DNA of 64,000 nucleotides from Streptococcus sp. CSL10205-OR2 (lineage in GTDB: Bacteria; Bacillota; Bacilli; Lactobacillales; Streptococcaceae). Both the position numbers and the translations under genes were made by a program. The stretch is from NCBI RefSeq assembly GCF_025660655.1, contig NZ_JAOTIN010000002.1, forward strand, positions 124,001 to 188,000, read 5' to 3'. Below the pieces are notes generated by a model, which was not told the DNA's origin, did no database searches, and was given only the letters and a program-made list of their open reading frames with translations. Positions 56,665 through 64,000 of the stretch are shown in pieces (positions within the stretch are counted from its first letter, which is position 1; each line of letters begins with the position of its first letter).

Positions 56665-56673
56665 TGATATAAT
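56665..56673 (+). promoter_or_regulatory. plsY: Extended -10 promoter of plsY, predicted leaderless start
   Basis: TGA-TATAAT on the plus strand; six bases (GACAGT) then the ATG at 56680. No ribosome site is present. Confidence 0.6.
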
Positions 56674-56679
56674 GACAGT

Positions 56680-57324
56680 ATGAAACCATTATTATTTATT
56701 TTGATTGCTTATCTTCTTGGCTCAATTCAAACAGGTCTGTGGATCGGACAATTTATCTATCATAAAAACATTCGCCTTCTTGGCAGTGGTAACACTGGTA
56801 CCACTAATACTTTTAGGATTTTAGGCGTTAAAGCAGGTATTGTTACTTTATTAGTAGATTTACTAAAAGGAACGCTTGCAACTCTTCTTCCTATTTGGTT
56901 TGGAGTAACTGGTGTGTCTGCTTTGTTTATTGGTTTTTTTGCTATAGTTGGTCATACTTTTCCAATTTATGCAAAATTTAAAGGTGGTAAAGCTGTTGCT
57001 ACTAGTGCTGGTGTTCTTCTTGCTTATTCACTACCTTTTTTCACCTATCTTTTAGTTATTTTTCTAATCTGTTTATATTTGTCAAGCATGATTTCTTTTT
57101 CAAGTATGACAGTTGCACTTATAGCTTGTTTAAGTGTGATAATTTTGCCTGCCTTTCAGTTTTTACTACCACAGTATGATGTTTGGCTTATATTAATGAT
57201 TTTTGCTATGGCAACTATTGTTATTGTTAGACATAAAGACAATATAAAACGGATTAAAAATAAAACAGAAAGTACTTTACCAATTGGTTTAAATATAACC
57301 AAACAAAAAAGACCAACCAAATAG
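56680..57324 (+). CDS. plsY: Glycerol-3-phosphate acyltransferase PlsY
   Basis: Transfers acyl groups from acyl-phosphate to glycerol 3-phosphate, the first step in membrane phospholipid synthesis. The 214-residue protein has five membrane helices and the PlsY active-site motifs: GSGNTGTTN near residues 36-44, GHTFPIYAKFKGGKAVATS near 91-109. It is divergent from parE. It lacks a Shine-Dalgarno (see the promoter entry). Confidence 0.93.
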   Translation: MKPLLFILIAYLLGSIQTGLWIGQFIYHKNIRLLGSGNTGTTNTFRILGVKAGIVTLLVDLLKGTLATLLPIWFGVTGVSALFIGFFAIVGHTFPIYAKFKGGKAVATSAGVLLAYSLPFFTYLLVIFLICLYLSSMISFSSMTVALIACLSVIILPAFQFLLPQYDVWLILMIFAMATIVIVRHKDNIKRIKNKTESTLPIGLNITKQKRPTK

Positions 57325-57333
57325 GGTTGATCT

Positions 57334-57364
57334 AGACTCTAAGTTCATCTTAGGGTCTTTTTTA
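57334..57364 (+). terminator. plsY: Terminator of plsY
   Basis: AGACTCTAAG pairs with CTTAGGGTCT (one G-T pair), five-base loop and a T-run. Confidence 0.85.
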
Positions 57365-57368
57365 TATG

Positions 57369-58646
57369 TTAAATCGATGGTGTTTGATAGACGATTTCAC
57401 CATTTGCAATAGTGTACTTGATGTCGCCAATTAAGTCTTTTCCGACAAAAGGTGAATTAGCAGACTTAGAAGCAAAGGAAGTTTCAATGGTTTTAGTGAT
57501 TTTATCATCAAAAATAACAATATCAGCTGGTCCATTTTCAGCCAAGTAACCCGCATCAAAATTGTATAGGGCAGCAGGATTGACAGTCATTTTTTCCAGT
57601 AACGTCATCAAGGAAAGATAGCCTGGTTCAACTAGATAAGTCAACCCTAGTGACAATGATGTTTCAAGTCCAATCATTCCTGAAGGTGCTTTTGTGATAT
57701 CATCAACATTTTTTTCATCACGGTGATGTGGGGCGTGGTCAGTTGCAATCACTGAGATAGTGTTGTTTTGTAAGCCCTCAATCACCGCTAAGCGATCTGA
57801 TTCTAAACGTAGAGGCGGATTCATTTTAGCGGCACTGCCTTTTTCTAACAATAAGTTTTCAGTCCCTGAAAAATGTTGTGGCGAGGCTTCTGCAGTTACT
57901 TTTGCACCTAAAGACTGTGCAAAAGCGACAATTTTAACACTTTCAGCTTTTGAAAGATGTTGAATGTGAAGACGTGCATTTGTATCATAGGCAATCATCA
58001 CATCTCTAGCAATCATGCTATACTCTGCAACACCAGTAGCACCACAAAAACCAAAATGTTTACTTGCAATATTCTCATTAAAGCCCAAAATACCATTGAG
58101 ATTAGGATCTTCCTCATGAAGACTGATGAGAGCATTATTCTCTTTTGCTTTAAGAAGTGCTTCTTTGACAACACCAGCATCTGTTAGAGGAATACCATCA
58201 TCAGAAAAACCAACCGCTCCAGCTTCTAACAAATCTTTAAAGGGTGTTAACTGTTTCCCATCAAAATTGTTAGTCACAGTTGCAACAGATTTAACGGTAA
58301 TGGCTTCTTTTTGTGCTGAGGTTAGCACTTCTTTTAATGTGGTCACATCAGAAATGGTTGGTGAAGTATTTGCCATCATAACAACTGTGGTAAAACCACC
58401 TTTAGCTGCAGCTAAAGCGCCCGTGTGGATGTCTTCTTTGTGCGTCTGACCTGGTTCACGAAAATGGACATGAATATCAATTAGACCAGGTGCAACAATG
58501 AAACCATTGGCATCAATTATCTTTGCGTCGGGGGAGATAATATTTTTAGACATTTTAATGATTTTTCCTTTGTCGACTAAAACATCACAAATAGCATCAA
58601 ATTGTGTTTTGGGATCAATCACACGACCACCTTTGATTAATAACAT
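57369..58646 (-). CDS. pyrC: Dihydroorotase
   Basis: Zinc amidohydrolase that closes carbamoyl-aspartate to dihydroorotate in pyrimidine synthesis. The 425-residue class I type has [19 protein letters not shown] near residues 54-72 (metal His pair), [15 protein letters not shown], and ATDHAPHH near 303-310. It sits outside the main pyr operon, with ung just upstream, a known streptococcal arrangement. Confidence 0.95.
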   Translation of the reverse strand: MLLIKGGRVIDPKTQFDAICDVLVDKGKIIKMSKNIISPDAKIIDANGFIVAPGLIDIHVHFREPGQTHKEDIHTGALAAAKGGFTTVVMMANTSPTISDVTTLKEVLTSAQKEAITVKSVATVTNNFDGKQLTPFKDLLEAGAVGFSDDGIPLTDAGVVKEALLKAKENNALISLHEEDPNLNGILGFNENIASKHFGFCGATGVAEYSMIARDVMIAYDTNARLHIQHLSKAESVKIVAFAQSLGAKVTAEASPQHFSGTENLLLEKGSAAKMNPPLRLESDRLAVIEGLQNNTISVIATDHAPHHRDEKNVDDITKAPSGMIGLETSLSLGLTYLVEPGYLSLMTLLEKMTVNPAALYNFDAGYLAENGPADIVIFDDKITKTIETSFASKSANSPFVGKDLIGDIKYTIANGEIVYQTPSI

Positions 58647-58659
58647 GATAATACCTCCT

Positions 58660-59313
58660 TTAGTTTAACCAATCTATCATTGGTAAGTGATGGGCGTTTA
58701 AAAAAGCATTTGTTTTTGAAAATGGTCGACTACCAAAAAAGCCACGGTAAGCTGATAAGGGGCTTGGATGTGCACTTTCAATAATCAGGTGAATAGGATT
58801 AGTGATAAGAGACTTCTTCTTACGAGCAAAACCACCCCACAAAAGAAAAACGACTGGTGTTTCCTTTTGGTTGACTAGTTTAATAATGGCATCAGTAAAA
58901 GGCTCCCAAATGCCATTAGCGTGTGCGTTAGGGGCGTGTTCAGGAACTGTCAAAGACGCATTTAGTAAGAGAACGCCTTGCTTAGCCCAACTTGATAAGT
59001 CATGAGTGGGGCGTTGTCCCACGTCTTCTTTTAGTTCTTTTAAAATATTTTGTAAAGAAGGAGGTGCACTAATCTCATCAGGAACTGAAAAAGAAAGCCC
59101 TTGCGCTTGTTTGGGCCCATGATAGGGATCTTGTCCTAAAATAACCACTTTAACATCTTTTAAGCTGGTTTCTTGAATCGCTTTAAAAACTTTTTCGCGT
59201 GGGGGATAAATGACTCCCTTACTATAAACATCATTTAAAAAATGATTGATTTTACTGTAGTAACCTTCTGGTAATTCATTTTTAATAAGATTATGCCAAT
59301 CAGAGTGTTCCAT
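58660..59313 (-). CDS. ung: Uracil-DNA glycosylase
   Basis: Removes uracil from DNA. I start at ATG 59313 ([15 protein letters not shown]) for GGAG five bases upstream; a TTG at 59331 would add six residues. 217 residues. Active-site motifs: [18 protein letters not shown] near 61-78, LLLNASLTV near 118-126 and [19 protein letters not shown] near 183-201. The gene start is close to the thrB stop. Confidence 0.95.
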   Translation of the reverse strand: MEHSDWHNLIKNELPEGYYSKINHFLNDVYSKGVIYPPREKVFKAIQETSLKDVKVVILGQDPYHGPKQAQGLSFSVPDEISAPPSLQNILKELKEDVGQRPTHDLSSWAKQGVLLLNASLTVPEHAPNAHANGIWEPFTDAIIKLVNQKETPVVFLLWGGFARKKKSLITNPIHLIIESAHPSPLSAYRGFFGSRPFSKTNAFLNAHHLPMIDWLN

Positions 59314-59327
59314 TTTTTCTCCAATCA

Positions 59328-60188
59328 TCAAATAACTTGTAATCCTTTGGTATCAACATCCAGTATGACAGTCTCACCGTTTAACCCTAAATCATCAATA
59401 GCTTGTTTCATTCTTTTTGCATTTTTGTCATCAAGAACTGTCATAATTGTTGGACCCGCACCAGAAAGGTAGGTAGTGTAAACACTATAGTGTTTAGCAA
59501 CTTCTTTTATCTTTTCAAATTCTGGTACAAGTTTTTGGCGATAAGGCTCATGAAAAAGGTCAGACGACATAGCTTTTCCTGCTGTGACTAAATCACCTTT
59601 CATAAGAGCAGATACAGCAACATTTGCAATCGCGCTGGCTGCTACTGCTTGAGAATACTTGAATGTTTCAGGAAGACTATTTCGACTATCACTTGTCTTT
59701 AGCTCATAGTTTGGAATAAAGGCCAGTAAACGACAAGGTGGAAAAGACGATACAGTGTATCCCGAAAAATAATCGTTGGCACTGGCAACAACAAGATTCC
59801 CAAAAATGGCAGGAGCAACATTATCAGGATGACCTTCAAAAAGAGTGGCTAGTCTTAATTTTTCTTCTGAAGAAAGTGACATAGCACCCAGTTGGTTGGC
59901 CAACTCGATTCCAGCAACAATCACAGAACTAGAAGAACCAAGACCTCTAGCTAGTGGAATATCAGTCACCATTTTAATACGGTGAGGTTTTAGTTTCTCA
60001 TTGACTTTTAGTGCAATTTGAATGAGTAGATTAGTCTCATCAGTTGGAATATCAGTCAAATCATGTAACACTTCCCAATTTTCAGACGGTTCAATAACTG
60101 TAATGTTAAGATATTTAGTGACAGCAAGACCAATCGAATCAAATCCTGGACCAAGATTGGCACTCGTTGCAGGAACAATAATTTTCAT
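59328..60188 (-). CDS. thrB: Homoserine kinase
   Basis: Phosphorylates homoserine for threonine synthesis. 286 residues of the GHMP kinase family: [19 protein letters not shown] at residues 5-23, [16 protein letters not shown] near 82-97 (phosphate loop) and SGAGPTIM near 246-253. Directly follows hom by one base. Confidence 0.95.
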   Translation of the reverse strand: MKIIVPATSANLGPGFDSIGLAVTKYLNITVIEPSENWEVLHDLTDIPTDETNLLIQIALKVNEKLKPHRIKMVTDIPLARGLGSSSSVIVAGIELANQLGAMSLSSEEKLRLATLFEGHPDNVAPAIFGNLVVASANDYFSGYTVSSFPPCRLLAFIPNYELKTSDSRNSLPETFKYSQAVAASAIANVAVSALMKGDLVTAGKAMSSDLFHEPYRQKLVPEFEKIKEVAKHYSVYTTYLSGAGPTIMTVLDDKNAKRMKQAIDDLGLNGETVILDVDTKGLQVI

Positions 60189-60189
60189 A

Positions 60190-61470
60190 TCAATCTCCTA
60201 TAATTCTAAAAGCATTACGCAGTTGAAATGCAGTTGACGTCTGAAGTTTTTGTTCAACTTGTTCCAATTTATTTTTAGTTATCACATTTGTTTTAATCAT
60301 TGCTAGGTTTTTGCCACTAGATGATTTTTCAAGATCAAATGCTTTAGGTGTTATGCCTTCATTTTTAAGAAACTCAGCTAATTCAGCTTTACTGCCATTT
60401 GATAAAGCAATTGAGAAATAGTAAGCTGATTGATTATCTTCTAAGTCGGCTATTTTTGAAGGTCTATTAAAGTTGTTGAATAATTTAGCCTTGTCATTTG
60501 ATGCCACTTCATTACTGAGTGTCATTAAATCTGCTACAACCGAAGTGGCTGTTGGTTTTTGTCCCGCACCAGGTCCATAATACATTGACTCTCCAACACC
60601 AATCGATTCAATATAAACAGCATTCATCACATCATTAACTCTTGCTAGGGGATGTTTTTCTGGTAATAATGATGGAGACACTTCAACAGCTAAACCACTT
60701 TTTGTTTCTTCGATAGAACCGACCAATTTAATCACATAGCCATGATTTTGGGCAAAGTTAACATCTTCTGGTGTAATCGTTGTAATGCCTTTGTGTGTGA
60801 CATCTCTATAATCAATAGTCATCCCAAAAGCAAATTGAGAGAGGATAACTAGTTTATAAGCAGCATCAATACCTTCAACATCATTGGTTGGATCACTTTC
60901 TGCATAACCCAACTCTTGTGCTGTTTGTAAGGCTTTATCATAAGTCCAGCCTTCTTCAACCATCTTGGTAAGCATGAAATTAGAAGTCCCATTTAAAACA
61001 CCCAACAATTTGGTTATTTTATCAGCAACTAAGGATGTGGCAAGTGTTCTTAGAATGGGAATACCACCTGCAACCGCCGCTTCATAATAAAAGGAAACAT
61101 TATTTCTAGTAGCAATTTCAAGCAATTCTTTTCCATGTAGGGCAATTAAGTCTTTATTAGCAGAAACAACATGTTTTTTGCTTTCTAGCGCTTTTGTTAT
61201 AAAAGTTTTAGCTGGTTCGATTCGTCCCATCAACTCAACCACAACTGAAATATCATCATCAGATAAAATCTCATCAATATCAGTAACAAAATGATAATCA
61301 TGTCCTTGCTCTTTTAAGCGTTTTTTTTCAGAGGCGTCTCTCACTAATATTTTTGAGATGGTCATCGGTTTTTGCACTAATTGGCTTATTTTTTCACTAT
61401 TTTGTTCAAGAATAATTGGAACACCACTAGCCACTGTTCCAAAACCTAGTAAAGCAATCTTTATTGTCAT
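60190..61470 (-). CDS. hom: Homoserine dehydrogenase
   Basis: Reduces aspartate semialdehyde to homoserine. 426 residues: Rossmann start [12 protein letters not shown] near residues 7-18, [11 protein letters not shown] near 102-112, AVAGGIPI near 132-139 and the signature region [15 protein letters not shown] near 155-169 with [16 protein letters not shown]. The C-terminal ACT-like domain lies from about 345 on. Ribosome site TAGGAG. With thrB forms a threonine operon. Confidence 0.95.
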   Translation of the reverse strand: MTIKIALLGFGTVASGVPIILEQNSEKISQLVQKPMTISKILVRDASEKKRLKEQGHDYHFVTDIDEILSDDDISVVVELMGRIEPAKTFITKALESKKHVVSANKDLIALHGKELLEIATRNNVSFYYEAAVAGGIPILRTLATSLVADKITKLLGVLNGTSNFMLTKMVEEGWTYDKALQTAQELGYAESDPTNDVEGIDAAYKLVILSQFAFGMTIDYRDVTHKGITTITPEDVNFAQNHGYVIKLVGSIEETKSGLAVEVSPSLLPEKHPLARVNDVMNAVYIESIGVGESMYYGPGAGQKPTATSVVADLMTLSNEVASNDKAKLFNNFNRPSKIADLEDNQSAYYFSIALSNGSKAELAEFLKNEGITPKAFDLEKSSSGKNLAMIKTNVITKNKLEQVEQKLQTSTAFQLRNAFRIIGD

Positions 61471-61586
61471 ATTTTTCTCCTAGCAAATGATTTGTCTTAT
61501 TATATCAAAAAAACCATTAGAATTCATTGTAAATCCTTCTTATTTTTATGTTATAATTCTAATAATAATGTTTTAAGGAGAATAAA

Positions 61587-62522
61587 ATGCAATCAAGACG
61601 TGCTAGAAAAAGAATTAAAAGAAAAAAACCATTTTTACCTATTGTCTTACTAATGCTGACAGTAAGCCTTCTAGCTGGTCTCTTCTTTTTATTTCAACAA
61701 AGTCGAAAAGATGAGAAAGCTTTTCAAAAACAAGAAGAGACACAACTTGTTTCTAAAGAAAATACTTCACAAAACAAAGAGACAACAACGCCTCAATCAA
61801 ATACAGAAAAAAACAATGAAGAACCAACTTGGAAAAAACAAGAAACACCTGTCACTTTTCCAATTTTGATGTATCATGCCGTTCATGTGATGGATCCATC
61901 TGAAGCAGCTAGTGCCAATTTGATTGTCGATCCAGAAGTTTTTGAAAGTCATATTAAACGCTTAGTTGATGAAGGTTATTACTTTTTAACACCTGAGGAA
62001 GCTTACCGTGCTCTTAGTGATAATGAATTACCAAATGAGAAGGTTATCTGGCTAACTTTTGATGATAGCATGGTTGATTTTTATAACATCGCTTATCCTA
62101 TTTTAAAAAAATACAATGCCAAGGCAACCAATAATGTCATCACTGGTTTTACAGAGGAAGGTCGTGTGTCTAACCTGTCAGTGGAACAAATGCTTGAGAT
62201 GAAAAAAGATGGTATGTCTTTTGAGGGACACACGGTTACTCATCCTGATTTAGAAATGAGTGATCAAGCCACACAATCTTATCAAATGACAGAAAGTAAG
62301 AAATTCTTAGATGAACAACTCCATCAAGAAACAATGACCATTGCTTATCCTGCTGGTCGCTATAGCGATATAACCATAGAATTAGCAAAAGAATCTTACC
62401 AACTAGGCCTAACTACAAATGAAGGTTTGGCAAGTGCTAGTAACGGTCTTTTAACACTTAACCGTGTTAGAATTTTACCATCAACATCAGCTGATATTTT
62501 GATAGCAACTATTAACCCATAA
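61587..62522 (+). CDS. Membrane-anchored polysaccharide deacetylase (NodB domain)
   Basis: 311 residues: a basic N-terminus, one membrane helix (about 16-36), a charged linker rich in Q, K and T (40-88) and an extracellular NodB-type deacetylase. Metal motif 1 is LTFDDSMVDF near residues 155-164 and motif 2 HTVTHPDLEMSD near 213-224. The last motif is LTTNEGLAS. Such enzymes deacetylate peptidoglycan or surface polysaccharide amino sugars; substrate unknown. Divergent from hom. Confidence 0.85.
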   Translation: MQSRRARKRIKRKKPFLPIVLLMLTVSLLAGLFFLFQQSRKDEKAFQKQEETQLVSKENTSQNKETTTPQSNTEKNNEEPTWKKQETPVTFPILMYHAVHVMDPSEAASANLIVDPEVFESHIKRLVDEGYYFLTPEEAYRALSDNELPNEKVIWLTFDDSMVDFYNIAYPILKKYNAKATNNVITGFTEEGRVSNLSVEQMLEMKKDGMSFEGHTVTHPDLEMSDQATQSYQMTESKKFLDEQLHQETMTIAYPAGRYSDITIELAKESYQLGLTTNEGLASASNGLLTLNRVRILPSTSADILIATINP

Positions 62523-62550
62523 AAAAAGGAATCCTAGGATTCCTTTTTTT
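62521..62550. terminator. Bidirectional terminator after the deacetylase gene
   Basis: AAAAAGGAATCC and GGATTCCTTTTT form a long palindrome between two converging genes. Confidence 0.85.
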
Positions 62551-62553
62551 ATG

Positions 62554-62946
62554 TTATTTAACTTCTGTTCCAGCCTTATCACCTGAATGTAAGTTGAAAA
62601 TACGCTCAATATGAATCACACCTACTGCTTTAGGCTCACCCATGCGACCTTTCGCCCACTCTTTTGCAGCTTCATATAATTCACCAGAGTCTTGGATTTC
62701 AGCTTTACCAACAAAACGATAACCCATAAGTCTTTCACGATCAACAAAAGCAACAGCTACCTTACCATTATTTTTAATGTTTTCTTGAGTTTGACCACCA
62801 GTATTTTCATTATAGATTAATGTTTTATCATCATATAAACGCATTGAACGTTTAGGACCAATATCTGGATTTCCTTCAGCATCTACTGTTGCAACCATTG
62901 CTAGTTGTGCGTTAATAATTTCTTTCATTTCTTCTGTTATGTTCAT
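62554..62946 (-). CDS. Pyridoxamine 5'-phosphate oxidase-like flavin-binding protein
   Basis: 130 residues of the PNPOx-like split-barrel fold: MNITEEMKEIINAQLAMVATVDA at the N-terminus, GNPDIGPKRSMRLYDDKTLIY and a C-terminal IHIERIFNLHSGDKAG. The family binds FMN or F420; the reaction is not known. Ribosome site AAGGAG. No partner genes adjacent. Confidence 0.82.
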   Translation of the reverse strand: MNITEEMKEIINAQLAMVATVDAEGNPDIGPKRSMRLYDDKTLIYNENTGGQTQENIKNNGKVAVAFVDRERLMGYRFVGKAEIQDSGELYEAAKEWAKGRMGEPKAVGVIHIERIFNLHSGDKAGTEVK

Positions 62947-63419
62947 TTTTTCTCCTTTTTTCTTCTTTATACTATTATGGGTTTAATACCCTATTACTAT
63001 GACACTATCAAATGTTAGACAAAAATTGCTACAATTGCCACTTCCTTTCATCCATCTCAAGGACGCCTATTTTTGTGAACACAAAAAGCCATTTCCTCTA
63101 TTCATTTTTAGGTGAGGAAAACTCTTTATCTTCATTTTATTTTAGATGATAACATCTACTGTTTTGTAAAGTAATGTCTTACTTTTTTAACCTGATTTTA
63201 CGCATCTTATAAAAGAATAAGATTGGTATCTTTAAAAGTATATTATCAAATTAAGTAGAATTTTTCAAGTTATTAAACCATAAATTGAACGTTATTTTAT
63301 AAAAACACTAATAAATATAAAAACAGCAAGCCAATCACCTGCTGTTTTTAAAGAATTTTTAAAAGAATGCAATTTTAGTTTTAGATTATAACTAATTAAA
63401 AAATCCTAAGCACCTAATT
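62947..63419. other. Gene-free stretch of 473 bases
   Basis: No open frame of note. It holds the ribosome site and presumably the promoter of the flavin-oxidase gene at the left, and a terminator of the GcvH-like gene at 63319-63350. The middle (63000-63300) is AT-rich with no gene or repeat that I can support. Confidence 0.6.
63319..63350 (-). terminator. Terminator after the GcvH-like gene
   Basis: AAAACAGC pairs with GCTGTTTT around a loop of about 13 bases, flanked by A- and T-runs, 70 bases after the stop. Confidence 0.7.
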
Positions 63420-63752
63420 TTAGACATTTTCTAGAGCATTATAATTATCTTCATCAACTCCTGTTAATCTAACCAACCAATTGTCTTCATTTCTTTCAGA
63501 ATTTAACAATTCTGGAGTTGCTATTGCAGCTTCATTTCGATCAACGATTTTTCCTGCAAGTGGTGAAGAAATACCCATAACAGTTTTTGAGGCTTCCAAA
63601 TTTAAAATGATATCATCAATTTCTAAACTGTCATCTTCAGTAAAATCAATAAAGCCAATTGTTCCAATATCATCTTGTAATTGGGGCGTCATTCTAATAG
63701 TATAAATGTTGTTATCTTTTTCAATAAAAAGATTATTTGCTATTTTTTTCAT
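63420..63752 (-). CDS. Glycine cleavage H-like protein (GcvH-L)
   Basis: 110 residues with a lipoyl-carrier fold. [16 protein letters not shown] near residues 52-67 has the lysine (Lys56) in the usual E-(A/S)-x-K turn for lipoylation. No other glycine-cleavage genes are near. In S. pyogenes and S. aureus a GcvH-like protein is coded with SirTM, a macrodomain protein and LplA2, and is lipoylated then ADP-ribosylated (Rack and colleagues). The rest of such an operon would lie upstream, beyond this window. Ribosome site AAGGAG. Confidence 0.85.
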   Translation of the reverse strand: MKKIANNLFIEKDNNIYTIRMTPQLQDDIGTIGFIDFTEDDSLEIDDIILNLEASKTVMGISSPLAGKIVDRNEAAIATPELLNSERNEDNWLVRLTGVDEDNYNALENV

Positions 63753-63890
63753 TCTCTACTCCTTATGTTTTACATTATAAAATTTTCTTATCAAAAATGC
63801 TACGATTTTTTAGAAAAAACATTCTTGGTAAAATATTATCTATTCTAAGATTTACAGAATCCACAATATAATTATTATATTTAAGATAAT

Positions 63891-64000
63891 TTAGTTTTGA
63901 TTGTTTTTCGTTAATTTCTCATAATGAAGATGAAATTGCTCTCTTTGTCTCTCATTAGGTTGCCAATCTTTAATGGAAAAACCAATTTGCCTTAATGTCA
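63891..64000 (-). CDS. C-terminal end of an unidentified protein (cut by the window)
   Basis: The last 35 residues (TLRQIGFSIKDWQPNERQ and on, ending LTKNNQN) run from the window edge to a stop at 63891-63893. Same strand as the GcvH-like gene, 138 bases upstream of it. I cannot name the protein; it may belong to the GcvH-L operon. Confidence 0.5.
   Translation of the reverse strand, partial: TLRQIGFSIKDWQPNERQREQFHLHYEKLTKNNQN

Overview
The window is chromosomal DNA of a low-GC Gram-positive coccus. Its gene order is that of pyogenic streptococci (rnsBACD/deo – coaA – rpsT – ciaRH – pepN – pst – spx/ribF/truB – pcrA – mntE – glmS – pyk – pfkA – dnaE – ssrA – rpsA – parCE – plsY – pyrC – ung – thrB/hom). 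The proteins are streptococcal in type and the tmRNA tag is AKNNTTYAVAA. I would place it near S. uberis, S. parauberis or S. iniae, but the species cannot be fixed from the sequence alone. Most genes lie on the minus strand.

Core blocks. Positions 83-7871 hold nucleoside uptake and salvage: an rnsBACD ABC importer with cytidine deaminase, deoxyribose-phosphate aldolase and pyrimidine-nucleoside phosphorylase. Positions 8063-13982 hold coaA, rpsT, the CiaRH two-component system and aminopeptidase N. Positions 14027-18952 are the phosphate-specific transporter pstSCAB1B2-phoU. Positions 19052-30236 are housekeeping: an rRNA methyltransferase, an inositol-phosphatase-like protein, Spx, RibF, TruB, PcrA, a manganese exporter and a PhnA-like protein. 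Positions 38519-46894 carry glmS with its own promoter and two NagR-like sites, a degenerate signal peptidase, pyk, pfkA and dnaE. Positions 47067-48958 are a GntR/ABC operon. Positions 49012-51746 hold tRNA-Arg, a lipoprotein, tmRNA, rpsA, tRNA-Gln and tRNA-Tyr. Positions 51804-61470 hold topoisomerase IV, plsY, pyrC, ung and thrB/hom. The right end has a polysaccharide deacetylase, a flavin-type oxidase and a GcvH-like protein that may mark the edge of a lipoyl/ADP-ribosylation (SirTM-type) operon.

The accessory part is 30.4-38.5 kb, between the phnA-like gene and glmS. It looks like an array of immunity-type cassettes. It has two Imm26-like paralogs, an ankyrin protein translationally coupled to a DUF2185 (Imm33-like) protein, a small KDY-repeat membrane protein, and four members of a family with an N-terminal membrane hairpin and a TPR-like C-terminal part. 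I could not assign that family. Between the cassettes lies a repeated terminator plus TATAAT element in six copies, along with scraps of the starts and ends of the same gene families. One member is broken by a one-base frameshift, and two form a 1.13-kb tandem duplication whose membrane segments have been replaced while the rest stayed nearly identical. No toxin gene is present in the window. I read this as a recombining bank of orphan immunity genes; this is an inference and the main discovery candidate.

A second pattern is spread through the core. truB, ribF, rsmF and plsY lack a Shine-Dalgarno sequence, and each has a -10 hexamer ending exactly six bases before the ATG. This predicts leaderless mRNAs.
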